Shown: positions 51,575 through 62,761, numbered from the stretch's first letter. The stretch: DNA of 64,000 nucleotides from Pempheris klunzingeri (GCF_042242105.1 NC_092016.1:3705501-3769500), one strand, 5' to 3'. Notes: a model not told the origin generated them from the letters alone. Numbers and translations: made by a program.

Positions 51575-54500
51575 TGTCCAGCCCTTGTTAAAATCGTTAA
51601 GGATGTGCTGAAGCATAATAAGAAGGCTTGAGACCTGTAGAGTGCTCATCTAGTCCGACCAGCTGCCAAACTCCAGGACTGAGTGCTGGAGACATAAGGA
51701 GAAGGGAACCTGGACATGTGAGGCAGGAAGTGGATTTATCAAGGCCGGGCCTCGGCCCGAGTCCTTAAATAACTTAGTCCTTTTCAATATGAAGATCAGC
51801 GGGACTCCAGCTGCAGGTGAGCTTTCTGTAATCTGGCAGTGCTGCTCCAGAGCAACACGGCCATCTGCTGCTGCTCCAAAAAAATAAAAAAACAAGGGCC
51901 GGCCACTAAAAATACACACAGGCGTCACACACCATCAACAAAACAACAAGCTTGCCTCTGAAGTACTGTAACTGAAATAGAGCCTGGAATAGTTTCACAA
52001 CAACAGCCTCAACTGAGTGCAGTTGTACCTACTATACACATGAATACTGTCACTGGGCTGTCAGCTCATCTCTGATCACATGAACACACAGATTTTGTGC
52101 AAACATTTCTTCTTTTCGTTCTATGAGTATTGCAGATTTCGTCCTTGGCTGAACATTTAAGCTCACACGACAGCGTGTAAAATATTCAACATGGCAGATT
52201 GGAAAGTGGGGCGACAGGCACTAATAAAGTGGCCCAAATTAGAAGACGCTCCATATTGCAATGAAACATTGATTAAGGAGGCCATTCAAAATTCAAATGG
52301 AAGAAAGAGAGGCTGTCCTGTCCCAAGGGATTCGGTGGGAAAAGTAATAATAAAGTCATCAGAGAAGACAGCAGCCTGAAGGGAGGACCCGATACAGGCA
52401 GATGGTAAGAGCTAGATTTCACAATGAACACACACACACACACACACACACACATTTCTCTCGCACACATTCACAAACTTACTGACACATGAACTCAGAG
52501 TACAAGTACTCACAAAATCCTTCAAGGCTCCGTTCATGCATTTTCTTGATTATTTGATTGTTTTCTATTTAATGTCACTAAATAGTAAAATATGCACATC
52601 ATGACTTCCCGCTGTGGCTTATTCAAACTCCTTTCTGTGTCCAACCAACAGTCCAAAACATATTCAGTTTACTATTGTACGGGACAAAAGGGTTTTAAGA
52701 ACCTAAAATAAGTTTTGCTTTTTTGTACGAGAAATGACTGTAAACAATTAATTCATCATCAGAATTGTTGATATTCAATTCTTTCTAGTGATTAATCTAC
52801 AAATAGTTTCAGCTCTGGTCCACTTTTAAACTCTGTAGGGCTGCAACTAACGATTAATTGTATTCACCACTAATCTGTTAATTATTTTCTAGATTAATCA
52901 AGATGTTTGGTCCATAAAAGGACAGATTGTGGTGAAAATGTTGATCAGCGTTTCCCAAAACCCAAGGATATAAAGTTAACGGTCACAGACGAGTAAAGAG
53001 ATCAGACAATATCCACATTCAAGAAGCTGGAATCACAGAATAATGACTTTTTTCTTTTTTTAAAAATTAATCAAACAGATTAATTGATTATCAAAATTGT
53101 TGGCAATAATCGACAATTAATTCATTAAATCGAAGGAGCTCTGCAGTTTGGTTGTCGTGAGCTTTTGATGTCCGACACTGAACAAAGTGTCCGACTGCAG
53201 ATTTGATCATGGTAATATTCAATATCTAATCTAATTTCATCCCTAATTCTATGAGTGAAACCCAGAATAATTAATTTTGCACAGCAGAATAAGCCACAGC
53301 ACCTGTTCAGTAATGAGGGAAAGCTCATTAGTCAGATGAAATACTGTAATCAGAAGGAAATACCAAGAAGAATTTACAAAAAAGCTATAATCCCTCCATC
53401 ACATGACCCTAAATAAACCCCAAATCAAAGTCACTGGATGATTTGACAATTGTGTGGACAAGGAATGTCCACCGTATAAGCAGGAAATTAAATTTTTGGT
53501 CAAGGAAGTCCAACAACTGCTTGATATACGGGCAATAAAAACCCTGTCTTGCACATCTGACAGTACACTTGCACCAGTTTCAGCTGAAAAGTGTTCATAT
53601 GCACCTGCCTGCATCTGCAAATTATACACATACGCACTCTCCTGTCGTGCCATTGGCCCAGCGTCTGGCTATATTTAGCCCTGGTTCACTCAGTTGCCCT
53701 AAGTGGTCTTGTTGTGAGAAAAGACTGCTTCAGTCAGCCCTGACACAGAACACCATTTTCCACTTCTCTCCCCTCAGCAGCAAACAGACGGGACAAGTGA
53801 GCTACAACCTGCTGAATAGAGTCTAATCAGGTAAAATACAGGAGAAAAATAAATAAATCCCTCTCCCCTCAGCTCCTATTCTGCCCTGTAAACAGTTTAT
53901 ATGACACAGCAGCAACAGGTCCCCCTCGGCCTCTGGCTCCCTGACAGTGTGGAAAGGTCTTTGCTGTTGTGGGTCGAAGTCCAGTTCACTGGCATGTCTG
54001 TGTTGGCTGCTGCGCCCGGAAAAGTGACTCAACGTTGTGGTCAGTGCGCAACCACACCTATTCTCCACGGCCGTCCCGACCCTCAGCATCTGGGAACAAA
54101 CATGTCGGGGTGTGTGCTTCTCTTCAGGCTGTGCACTCTCTCGCTTTCAATTCAAACAACACCAAAAAAAAAAAAAAAAAGGTTTTAAAGAAGTGAATCA
54201 AACATTTATGCCAGTGATGCACCGGGGGAAATGCAGCAGCCTGTCTGTCACGGAAGTTTAAATGGGGATGTTACAGGACAAGGAATGGAAAATACCTGCA
54301 TTTATCTGCAAACTGAACCTCCTGTTGTCCCCTAATGAAGTGTAGAGCTGCAGAGTGTTTGTCAACACAGTGGATCAATACAAGCAGTGGAAAGCATGAG
54401 CACATGACTAAAAATTCAATAAGGATGCAGTGAAAATGCAATATTTATGGTCTGATCAACTACAGGAGGTAACAAGGGCTTTGTTTCTAAAAATAAATGA

Positions 54501-55445
54501 CATAAAAATGTTTCATAAGCAGATTCAACATATCTTATGTAATACCATGTGATTTTGTTAACCATTATATACGACGCTTCCCTGCACATTTTCAAATGAA
54601 GCTATGATGGGTGGAAAACGTGACTTCTGATAGTCACCCAACCCAAAAGGAAAGTCACAAATCTGACATCTGCCTTTCACACTGTAGCAACACAAGTCAT
54701 GAATTCTGCCCTTTGTTAATGTGCAAAAAAAAAAGTCTCTTTTTTTTTTTTACATTAGGAAAATACATCATCCCACCAAGGAGGAGGCTTGTGTGGCATG
54801 TTATGCCTTCTGCCTGGCAGGAGAACCAGGCCATTTTACCTTTTGTGCATCGGCCTAAATGTGTTTGATGCATGGAAATGCAAACAAAGCCAAACGCCAG
54901 TGGCATGAGGTTAACAGGGGACCTTTAGAAAAGCCAGCCTGTGGAGTCATGCTCCTTGAAAAAAAGGGGGCATTCTGTACAGAAACTCACCCTGAGGTGT
55001 TATTCCTGGCCTAGAAAACATGAAAGCAGGCACCGTGGCTTCCAAATTATTAGTTTTATTCTATGTTAAACCCACCTGGAGATACAACTGTCTAATCGTG
55101 CGGTCCCGTCCACTTATTCAGGGGGCGGTTTGAACTTGTGCAGCCGACTACAAACGCCCACTGCCCGGCTACGTTGGTGATGAATTGACGGTGTAAACTT
55201 GGCTGAGGTTGAAAACACACTGAGGTAATTCTAAAGTAACTATAGAGGTAATTATAAACTACATCCACGCTGAGTAAGATTTTAAAAATAGAGAGGGAAA
55301 TAAAGAAAGTTACAACTCAACGGTCGTTAACGGGCGGCGGTTTGAACTGTAAACAAACACAAAGAGACAACTTACCGTTGACCGCAAACACCAGACAAGC
55401 CGTGAAAAGTTGCAGCCAAAGGAAAAAACTCGTCCGCTCCTTCAT
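34521..55445 (-). CDS. mfge8: Milk fat globule-EGF factor 8 (lactadherin), 10 coding exons
   Basis: Secreted bridging glycoprotein: integrins bind its RGD and the discoidin domains bind phosphatidylserine on apoptotic cells and vesicles. Coding exons in transcript order: 55445-55376, 46076-45954, 45802-45671, 39290-39177, 38660-38479, 38094-37939, 37547-37403, 36024-35822, 35728-35573, 34664-34521. They join to 1425 nt, 474 residues plus TAG, without a break. Domains: signal peptide 1-23, EGF 24-64, EGF with RGD at 86-88, calcium-type EGF 108-146, discoidin C1 147-307, discoidin C2 308-474. Three EGFs resemble EDIL3, and human MFGE8 has one. The choice of mfge8 rests on synteny: its neighbours are acan, hapln3 and abhd2, whereas EDIL3 sits beside VCAN and HAPLN1. 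Teleost mfge8 may have two paralogs. Confidence 0.92.
34665..35572 (-). other. mfge8: mfge8 last intron
   Basis: About 0.9 kb, AT-rich, with a CATA tetranucleotide run near 35150-35170. Nothing else recognised. Confidence 0.75.
35573..35728 (-). CDS. mfge8: mfge8 exon: discoidin C2, part 2
   Basis: [20 protein letters not shown], then [17 protein letters not shown]. The Phe in QGAKDFG matches a lipid-contacting Phe of bovine lactadherin C2. 156 nt, phase 0-0. Confidence 0.94.
35822..36024 (-). CDS. mfge8: mfge8 exon: discoidin C2, part 1
   Basis: [20 protein letters not shown], then [19 protein letters not shown]. The W, G and F of the TWG...F spike, known in bovine lactadherin C2 for membrane insertion, are kept. 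Two in-frame acceptors lie 18 nt apart (exon start 36024 or 36006). The inner one would give the ELN-GC junction seen in the family; the outer one has the better pyrimidine tract. Confidence 0.9.
36025..37402 (-). other. mfge8: mfge8 intron between C1 and C2
   Basis: About 1.4 kb. A purine-rich stretch near 36040-36110 (plus strand) is the pyrimidine tract of the downstream acceptor. No other feature. Confidence 0.7.
37403..37547 (-). CDS. mfge8: mfge8 exon: discoidin C1, part 3
   Basis: [20 protein letters not shown], then [14 protein letters not shown]. Acceptor preceded by an uninterrupted T tract. Confidence 0.94.
37939..38094 (-). CDS. mfge8: mfge8 exon: discoidin C1, part 2
   Basis: [20 protein letters not shown], then [17 protein letters not shown]. 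Phase 0-0 and 156 nt, equal to the matching C2 exon at 35573-35728. Confidence 0.94.
38479..38660 (-). CDS. mfge8: mfge8 exon: discoidin C1, part 1
   Basis: [20 protein letters not shown], then [20 protein letters not shown], ending NPWIE in phase 0: the start of an F5/8 type C (discoidin) domain. Confidence 0.94.
38661..39176 (-). other. mfge8: mfge8 intron between EGF 3 and C1
   Basis: About 0.5 kb with no recognised feature. Mouse MFG-E8 has a Pro/Thr-rich exon between its last EGF and C1; none is seen here. Confidence 0.65.
39177..39290 (-). CDS. mfge8: mfge8 exon: calcium-binding-type EGF domain 3
   Basis: [16 protein letters not shown], then [10 protein letters not shown], then [20 protein letters not shown] fits the C-x-D/N-x4-F/Y-x-C consensus for Asp/Asn beta-hydroxylation, and NVND precedes the first cysteine as in calcium-binding EGFs. 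This third EGF is absent from human MFGE8 and present in EDIL3. Confidence 0.92.
42570..42754. repeat. Compound CACACATG / CACACACG / CA satellite tract
   Basis: About 185 nt in three zones: roughly five CACACATG octamers, then roughly eight CACACACG octamers, then pure CA. Alternating purine-pyrimidine throughout. It produces long His/Thr and Cys/Val frames that are not genes. Confidence 0.95.
43972..44003. repeat. CA microsatellite
   Basis: About 16 CA units in an mfge8 intron. Confidence 0.93.
45671..45802 (-). CDS. mfge8: mfge8 exon: EGF-like domain 2 with RGD
   Basis: [12 protein letters not shown], then [13 protein letters not shown], then PGFDGVHC. The integrin-binding RGD (codons at 45740-45732) sits between the third and fourth cysteines, as in mammalian MFG-E8 and EDIL3. 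On the pre-mRNA a run of about 20 U lies roughly 25 nt past the donor. Confidence 0.95.
45954..46076 (-). CDS. mfge8: mfge8 exon: EGF-like domain 1
   Basis: Six EGF cysteines: [13 protein letters not shown], then [14 protein letters not shown]. The 123-nt exon is phase 1-1. Ends with an NET sequon. Confidence 0.93.
47772..47801. repeat. Poly-A run
   Basis: About 30 uninterrupted A residues after a GA-rich lead-in. Confidence 0.9.
49826..49851. repeat. GT microsatellite
   Basis: About 13 GT units. Confidence 0.92.
49968..50413 (+). mobile_element. 'GTAGTGGAG' short repeat, nearly full length (about 446 bp)
   Basis: Left end CAGTGGTGCATGAAGTA; the right end, read in reverse, starts CAGCGGTGGAAAGTGATTAA, so the ends are imperfect inverted repeats. 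The interior has GTATTAGCATCAAAATATTC, TTTAATGTTGCAGCTGGTAA and GAGATGTAGTGGAGTAGAAG, a pattern common in teleost DNA. It has no coding capacity, so it is non-autonomous. Superfamily not determined. Confidence 0.7.
51537..51572. repeat. CA microsatellite
   Basis: About 17 CA units. Confidence 0.93.
52428..52454. repeat. CA microsatellite
   Basis: About 13 CA units. Confidence 0.92.
52541..52817 (+). mobile_element. 'GGGCTGCAACTAACGATT' short repeat, degenerate copy
   Basis: CCAACAGTCCAAAACATATT then CAGTTTACTATTGTACGG in the middle and AGTGATTAATCTACAAATAG before AGCTCTG at the end follow the family order. It sits directly beside a second copy. Confidence 0.6.
52838..53131 (+). mobile_element. 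'GGGCTGCAACTAACGATT' short repeat, best-preserved copy
   Basis: Starts GGGCTGCAACTAACGATTAA, continues with TGTTTGGTCCATAAAAGGAC, ACATTCAAGAAGCTGGAATC and GATTAATTGATTATCAAAAT, then breaks down. About 290 bp, no coding capacity. A short family abundant in teleost genomes as I know them. Confidence 0.75.
55376..55445 (-). CDS. mfge8: mfge8 exon: start codon and signal peptide
   Basis: ATG at 55445-55443; product [20 protein letters not shown] then AVNG, a clear signal peptide. In-frame sequence continues upstream but lacks domain resemblance, so this Met next to the signal peptide is the chosen start. Donor gtaagt at 55375, phase 1. Confidence 0.85.
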
Positions 55446-55680
55446 ATCTGCTGTTTCTGCCCCGTCGTAGGTTGGCTGTGGCTCGGTAGTTACAGGATAA
55501 ACAGGACCGGTGGAGGACGGCGGCGCTCCGGACGTTGTTGCTGCCGAGGCTGGAGCTCGTTGTGAGGCTTTAAACTCCCAGGCAGCGGGCGGAGAGCAGG
55601 AGCACGTGCGGCCCGGCTTCCAGCCAATCAGAGCCCGGTGTTTAATTGTAGCCCCGCCCCCTCCCTCCAGCACACTAATC
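55446..55680 (-). promoter_or_regulatory. mfge8: mfge8 promoter and 5' UTR
   Basis: GC-rich segment just upstream of the signal-peptide exon. A GC box (GCCCCGCCCC at 55651-55660) and a CCAAT box (CCAATCAG at 55624-55631, inverted relative to the gene) lie about 20 nt apart, a spacing typical of TATA-less promoters. The start is inferred between about 55460 and 55610. Confidence 0.6.
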
Positions 55681-56010
55681 ACCCTGGAAACAAAAGAGGC
55701 GTTTACGGCTCATGTGCTGCGTTCAAGTGATTGTCTTGATTAAGATGTTTGATATTTATATATAGAAAAACAAACAAAAAAACCCGAGGAGGAAATAATT
55801 CCTGCTGTCGTATTTGTCTGTGACCCAGTGAAAGATTATTATTTTCTATACCTTATTACAGTGATCAGAAAAATGTACTTAAAGTGTAGTTGTTATTATA
55901 TACTATTGGATATTAGATTACTATTATTTACTATTATTATACTCATGCATAAATGCATGTGTGTTTTATTGTTAGAGCTAATTTTCAACTGGCCTATTTT
56001 GAATCAGACT

Positions 56011-56240
56011 GCAGCTAATGTTATATTTTTCTGTTGATTGTTTTCAGCATTAATCAATTGATTATATGCAAAAATAATGAGGATAGTGAGAAAAGCCATC
56101 ACAAATATACCTAAAGTGACAGCTTCACAATGGTTGTTTTGTCCAACCAATGGCACAAAAAATACATTAAAATAATTCAAATTAAAAAAAAAAAGCAACT
56201 AATCTTTACATTTGTGAAGCCATGTGGAAACATGAAATGT
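56011..56240 (+). mobile_element. 'GGGCTGCAACTAACGATT' family copy, diverged
   Basis: TTGATTGTTTTCAGCATTAA, GAGAAAAGCCATCACAAATA, GGTTGTTTTGTCCAACCAAT and TTTACATTTGTGAAGCCATG follow the family order. Confidence 0.55.
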
Positions 56241-56384
56241 TATTGCATAAAATGATGATTATCATACTTTTATTTAATAAAGTCTGGAAGAAACCAACGT
56301 TGACTCAGTGTATATTTCAGTTTCATGCTATTTTACACTTCTACCTCACTACTCTGTACTGTGAAATGCTATATTTTAACTATA

Positions 56385-56465
56385 CTGCATTTATTTGACA
56401 GCTGTAGTTACTTTACAAATTAAGATTTGACACACAAAATACACAATGAGCTCATGAAATATTAA
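56385..56465 (-). mobile_element. 'GTAGTGGAG' family fragment
   Basis: TGACAGCTGTAGTTACTTTA with AATTAAGATTTGACAC matches the fragments in the hapln3 intron. Confidence 0.45.
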
Positions 56466-58699
56466 CAATTTTATTTTAAATTCAGGAGTTTCACTCATAA
56501 TAGAGTATTTCTGCAGCCTGCAATGTGTTATTGGGGTAAGGAAAGGAATACATCCTCCACCACCAGAGGAAAGACAGCTGTCTTTGTCTTCACATGTGAA
56601 ATATTATATGTCACCACATGTCCCATACTGTGTGTGAATTTATCATATGTGAAACTGTGTTTTGCACAAGCGGGGCAGCTGGCAGGGGGGATCAATAGGG
56701 GACTGACTAAACATATTTTCCACTGGACCCCCCAGGTAAATCTGGGCCTGGTGTTAAATGTGACTAAATATTAAATTATATTTTATTTTTTGTCAGCAGC
56801 GGAGAGCTTTGCATGTGTTCACTCTGTGTAATTTCATAAAACAGGCCAGTAACTGGTCACATTGATGCATCTTTAATCCTTTATGTCATTTCTTGATTAA
56901 GCCTGTATGGCAAATGTGCTGCTGGCACTGCTTCTTTTTAATAGTTCTGGGAAAATTCCCATGATGGCGCCATGCATGAAATCCTCCTCTGAAATGCAGA
57001 TTAAGGCCAGTGTTTTATTGTGGAGAGCCGAAAGGTTCATCTGTGGGCGTTTCCTGAGTGGAGATCCAGCAGTGGGTCAGAGTTGATTTTTGTTTCTGTC
57101 AGAGGGAGTGGGTGTGAGGTGAAGAACTGCTTTTAATGGGTGAGAGTTTGGGAGGGATGCCCAAGACTGTCAGACCCTTTCAATCTTTTCATCTTTTCCT
57201 TTATTCCTCTTGCATGAATATGGTTTAGCTGTAGTTTCTCATCTTGCTGTAAATCAAGACACATGACTGTAAACTTTACAGGACCTGCTTAATGGCCTCG
57301 AATGATCTCTCTGGCTCTCATCTTTACATTTCTTTCCTCGTGCTTTAAAATGGCAGCAACAATAGTCTCAGATGAACTCAGCACACTTTGACTGACAGGG
57401 TAAAATGTACCTTTCTGTAGCCTAGTAACAAGCCAAAGTGATTTAAATGCAGCTTAAAGTGATCTCACGCGTGGCGACCGGCTCGGATATAGAAGTAAAA
57501 AGCTGCTGTGCTTTGATGGTCTGCTCTTGTCACGTGTCCATGTTTGCTTCTCTGTTCTCGTGCGTGTTTAGATCAAGTGCAGTAGAAAATGGTGGTTCAG
57601 TCTTGGAGCTGTGCTGTTTGAAATCTGTGGCCCTTCTTCTCACATGCTGGTCAGAAAAAAAAAAAATCCTTCCCCCTGGTGACCTTTTCACTTCAAAGCT
57701 AAATCTAGTGATGCCAAGCTCCTCTTATATCCCCACTCATTACTGCGATGAGCAGCAGGTCAAATGGAGGGTGAATATACTGTAATATAGGAAGTGAAGG
57801 ACTCTGTGACTCCAGTTTCCACCTGAAGTTACACAGAAATGAAAGAGGTTCTCTCTAGGGAGGAAGACATTTGTTCTTTTTTTCTGTGATGTAAATTCAG
57901 TGCAAATGCAGAAGGTTATTTTAGGATCTATCTTTTAGAAAAGCCTCATTAAGGATGCTGGGAAAGTTAAAATATCAGTTTCACAACAGAACGGCTGTCA
58001 GTGCAGAGTGAATCAGCTCCCTTTATTGAACTATTACTAATATTCCTAAGCTAGAAGGTCTCCTTTCAGCAGGTTTATACTGAACAACAAGAAGTTCTGA
58101 TTAAAGGCATTGAACTATTTTAGCTGTTGTGTAGAGAGGAATTTATTGTATAATCAATTTACTGTACACTGTACCAAGTTAATGTGTATTGTGAAACATA
58201 GAAAATCATCCTGAACTACACTTACATATATCATCAATCCACCCATCATCTATACCACTCATCATATATACATACATAAAGATCTGTAACAAATAAAGTC
58301 CTTTAAAGTCTACTGCAACATTCCCAGTTGGAGACCAGCCGGAGACCTCTGCTGCATGTCGCTCCGCAGGCCCTCAGGCGGCACTGGGCTCCAGATTCAC
58401 TGTGTGGCGGTTAAAATTGAACGGTGGATTTTGATAATACAGTATCAGTATGCACCACTAAACCACAATATGAGCTGAATGCTGAGGGACTTGAAGTGAC
58501 CTGCACTAATGCCTAACCCCTAGTTTTAAGACTTGTGCTTAAACTACTGCTTAAAAGCTGCATATTCCTAAATAACTTTGTGCCATGTGAAACCATATGA
58601 TATGGTATTTCCTGTCTCTATTATATAAAGGCATGAAATTCCCAAAGAAATGCACCCCAGCACTGATGAATAATTACTTGACAGTAGTCTCATAAAAAA

Positions 58700-58850
58700 A
58701 GTGTGTGGGAGAAACGGCGGGTCAGTCAGGTCCCCACAGCAGATTAATCTGCTCCCGTGTCTCTCCCCTCATTTCCTGTCATGTCTCTTCTGTCTGCCAT
58801 CTAATAAAAACATTTCTTTAATTAAAAAAAGAACTAAACGAGTCCCTTTC
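58700..58850 (+). mobile_element. Repeat 3' tail ('TTTCCTGTCATGTCTCTTCT' type)
   Basis: CTCTCCCCTCATTTCCTGTC followed by ATGTCTCTTCTGTCTGCCAT and TAATAAAAACAT resembles the 3' end of a common teleost SINE or LINE family. Limits uncertain. Confidence 0.45.
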
Positions 58851-58984
58851 ACAGTCCCTGTTGAATATTTCTGTGATATGCACCACAAGTGTGTAACTAA
58901 ACTTCTTTTAAATGAAGACCTTTCTGTCTGTCAGATACCTTTTTCATTTCTTGAACTGTGCTGTTTAATTCTAGTAATTTTATA

Positions 58985-59115
58985 CCTGACTTTATTCTAT
59001 TGTCTCTGCTTTTTATTGTAGCTGAAAGTCTTGTTTCCTGCGTTTAATGTTTTGTGTAAAGCACCTTGAGTTGCCTCATTGCTAAAATATATCATACAAA
59101 TAAACTTGCCCAGCC
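58985..59115 (+). mobile_element. Repeat 3' tail ('AAGCACCTTGAGTTGCC' type)
   Basis: GTGTAAAGCACCTTGAGTTG, then ATACAAATAAACTTGCCC, a tail seen widely in teleost LINE/SINE copies. Confidence 0.5.
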
Positions 59116-60489
59116 TTGCCCTGACTTTATACACCTCCCAGCATCCCAGACAGACACTCATACCGTCCGAAAGACATTTATTGTTACCAAATTTATGCTT
59201 GAGAGCATAATAAAAATGTGTGGTCAGACCAAGAGCAGGTAACAACCACTATGAAGCTCATAGATGTGTTAGAAAATGTGAAAAGTTTGATGTGAACAGG
59301 TGTGATTTTTTTCTACAGTGTCACTGTTTTGTCCATCAAAATGACAAAACTCCCATCATGTTGAAGTGCGGTTCAGCAAAGACAGTTAAACTCCTCTTGG
59401 TTTAATTTTTTTTTCTCGGCAAAATCCCCAAACTGTGAAACTCCACAGGCAGAAAACTGCTTTATCCGTACAGTCATGAAACCATATGCACAGATCAGGC
59501 AGTCATGTGCGCTGTGGACTGGTTGACGGGAAGCAGACGTCAAATGTGGTGAGAATCCACCACGACAGCATCCTCTGATGTCCCTCTCCTATCAGACAAA
59601 GCTCCTTCTCATGACCGACCCTCGCTAAGTCTGAGCCACAGGATGAGGTTGATGGTGGTTAGACGGGACTTCACTGTGACAGAAGCCAGTTTGATCCTAA
59701 TCCTCAATGTGGGGCGCAGCTTAATCTGCAAACCTTGTGAAAATGTGGTTTCCCTGAAGGGGAATGCTAGTCAAGAAATTCATAAATCTGTAGCTGTGAT
59801 TCAGTTCATTTTCACTTCTGTCTCCCACAGAAACACAAAACCAAGCCCTCTTTCACTTCTGTCTTCCAGAAACACTTAAAACAACATCATAAAAAAAACG
59901 ATCGAGGAGGAGAGGCCACGTTCTTTTGGCTTTATTTCTTTGGAAGAAAACTCATTTTGACGTTAATTGTTCACACAGCTGTTATTGCTCACAAGCTACT
60001 GTGTAAGTGGAGGATCTCTTGTTTCTCTGGGACTAAAGATACACACAGCGTTCAACACTGGACTGATCTGATAACAAAAAGAATGAACATTTCTAATATT
60101 ACAAAAAATAAATCAGATGTTCTTCCACAAACGTTTGATTGTGAATCTGTATCTGTACATCTTTGTCATTCAACTCATGAGTGACCATCAACTTAAATAA
60201 GTTAAAATAAGTGTTGAGTTTCTGTGGCTGAGTTTCTAAAGTACAATTAAATACAAATTAATAAAAACTATTAAGTAAACAAACCAGTCACACTTTTCCC
60301 ATCATTTTCACTTCATTATCTACACCACATATTCCCACTAAATTTGAAATATGCTAATGATTTGGCATTTATTGGGTGAATTGCTGTAAAAAAACAACGT
60401 GACTGGTCTGCATATTCCCAGGCTGAAATAAAAAACATTAATTATATTGTCATATCACCATACTGTCCTCTCTGTAAATATAATATTTA

Positions 60490-60775
60490 TATCTAGGTAG
60501 TATGTCTATCACCTCAACCTGTATACACCTGTATTATATGTACATTCCATTCTCAGTCTAATCCGTATATTATATTTATATTTATACCTGTAGTTATTAG
60601 CACACACGTTCATAGCACTAATCTGTATATAGCATCTGTAAACACCCTTCTGTATATTCTGTACATACCCTTTATATATTTCTGCACTTGCTACAAATTG
60701 CACTTCTGGTTAGATGCCAAACTGCATTTCATTGCCTTGTACTGTACAAGGCAATAACCATAAACAAATGACAAT
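60490..60775 (+). mobile_element. LINE-type 3' end
   Basis: Low-complexity TATATT/CTGTATA stretch followed by TGCACTTCTGGTTAGATGCC, AACTGCATTTCATTGCCTTG and GCAATAACCATAAACAAA. This order is typical of a teleost retroelement 3' UTR. No reverse-transcriptase frame is present. Confidence 0.5.
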
Positions 60776-61489
60776 TATATCATGATACATATGTGATATT
60801 TATATCATAATAGATAATATATATGGAATTATAATTAATATAACATTAAAGCATGACAGGGTCTCTATGAAGGAATATTATAGCATCATACTGTGTCTCA
60901 TTAGTGGATGGTGCCCTCCAGTGGTTAAAGTACTCAATGAAAGAGGAGACATTAATTAACAGCTCTAATATCTGTTTATAACAATTAAAACCTGCTTTAT
61001 TAAACATGCAGTAGCAGAATAAGTGGATGTGATGCTGTTGTTGGAGGTGGCTCACTGTTACCTCCCATTAAAAAAAAGCCACCTAACCTATTTTTTAATC
61101 TCTTGTGGTGTCATACTTTGGGTGTTGGGGTGTTACTGTGGGACATTTTGATAGTTTCTATATAAATGATGTGTGTGTGACATTTACGTGCTGCTGTAAA
61201 CATGACAACAGTCTATAAACAGGCGTGTGTGAACAATGAAACCACAGTTTATTGTTACAGCAAACAGTTACAGTGAAGTTTCTCTCAAAGAGGAAGTAAA
61301 CCACACTGCTGTTTGTTGTGCTGCCTTCAGGGACCGTCGGACACCATGACTGTCCAACACCATAATGGGTTAAATATGCACATACGCTGTTACTAATATG
61401 TGCAAGTGATGATAACTAATGAGTTAATACTATGGAAAGAATTAGATAAAATTAGATTTTTTTGTTGTTGGCCGTGTTTACATCTCGGA

Positions 61490-61633
61490 TTTGCAGAGGT
61501 CGGAGGTTTATAAGAGCCCCTGAATGCAGCCTGTGTTCCCTGCCGGTCTGTTGTAAACAGACGGGGCTCACAGACGGAGCTCAACACCGGGTGGATCCGA
61601 CCAGAACCAGGACAGACTGCACAAAGCACGATG
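61490..61633 (+). promoter_or_regulatory. abhd2: Candidate abhd2 promoter and 5' UTR exon
   Basis: Higher GC than its surroundings, a weak TATA-like TTTATAAG at 61507-61514, and a good donor (GATG then gtaaga) at 61634. The exon would run from about 61540 to 61633. No transcript support. Confidence 0.4.
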
Positions 61634-62761
61634 GTAAGACCGGAAAAGTCCTCTGCACACTTTAGAAAAGATAAATGAGGCACTTTGTGTAGCGTCGGTG
61701 AGTGTTTGTGGTGTTCAAGCTTCACCTCGAGCTCCTTCTGGGAAAAGTTTTTACCTGCGTGACAAAACAAACAGAAGAAACGGGAGCTGAGAGCAGGAAC
61801 ACTTGTTGATACTTCACTGGTTTTAAAAATAAAAGAGAGCCGGAGCCCAGCTGGCTGTTTCTACTCTGTTTTATCCACTTCTACTTTCTGTTGTTCCGGG
61901 ATCCAACTTGTGTCTGTCCAGTCCAGTCTGTGAATAATCCCTATAAACTGATGTCTGCATAGTCGATGGCTTTTTAATTTTCTCATTTACCATCATTATT
62001 ATTGTTTGTTCATGCTTTTCACGAGGAACTGGACCCTTAAAGTAGACTGAACTGTGTGTTTTCCAGTACTGAGTGAGCATCAGCAGTGTCATTAAGGAGG
62101 GACCACAACTGTGTTTTCTTCAAAGTCAGACAACAAGGTGGGTGAAAACTGTTTAAATCAATAAAAGACGTCTGTGCTGCTTGATGCCATCATGCAAAGT
62201 GTCCTGAAGGACTTTCCTGATGGTCATCGGCACCAATACTTGTAGGGTGAATCATCCAGTGTCTGACATGTCGTGCCAGATGTTAGATCTGCTGCAGAGA
62301 AGTCTGTCTGCAGCATCAGGGATCCAGAGAAAGTAGAAGATCCCACTGACAGCAGACCGCAGGCTTCTCTGCAGAGAGGCAGGAACGGTGACTGATTTGC
62401 CAAAGAGATCTGAAGAGATTTAATAAAAAAGGCAACAAGCAGAGCACATTCCTGTCTTTGTTTTGCCAATGTGTTCATTTACAGCACCGGGTGACTCCGA
62501 GATAAACAGTCAGACGTGAGTTAAGAATTAAAGGGAGCACAGTTTTACAGCCTGTTTAAGTAGATATTGTCAAGTAGAAATCTACAAAATAGCAGCAGGA
62601 GATAACTAGTTATGATATTACTGATATACACTATAATTTGGTCCAATTCTACTTTTATTAGTTATTTTTTATCTCAGCAAATCAGTCTGTCTAAGAAACA
62701 CTCCACCTCCCTCTGAGGCTCTTAATAAGTCATGTAAGTTAACTGCTTCCCTAACACACAG
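61634..62761 (+). other. abhd2: abhd2 5' UTR intron (predicted)
   Basis: 1.1 kb from gtaaga to acacag. A second donor-like site (CAACAAG then gtgggt near 62140) hints at another non-coding exon. No coding sequence seen. Confidence 0.4.

Larger units (their letters stand above)
46077..55375 (-). other. mfge8: mfge8 first intron (9.3 kb)
   Basis: No exon detected. It contains an A run of about 30 at 47772-47801, GT at 49826-49851, CA at 51537-51572 and 52428-52454, three short interspersed repeats (49968-50413, 52541-52817, 52838-53131), and AT-rich unique DNA. First introns often hold enhancers; the segment 52190-52400 is of mixed composition and not repeat-like. Confidence 0.65.
55681..61489. 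other. mfge8-abhd2 intergenic DNA
   Basis: 5.8 kb with no coding exon. It holds repeat copies at 56011-56240 and 56385-56465, repeat tails near 58700-58850, 58985-59115 and 60490-60775, and AT-rich unique sequence. The two genes diverge, but their promoters are too far apart for one shared promoter. Confidence 0.6.

Noticed and set aside
34521-55445. edil3 instead of mfge8
   Set aside because: Three EGFs fit edil3, but the position between hapln3 and abhd2 is that of MFGE8. A phylogeny would settle it.
55446-61633. Shared bidirectional promoter for mfge8 and abhd2
   Set aside because: The two candidate start regions are about 6 kb apart with repeats between them.
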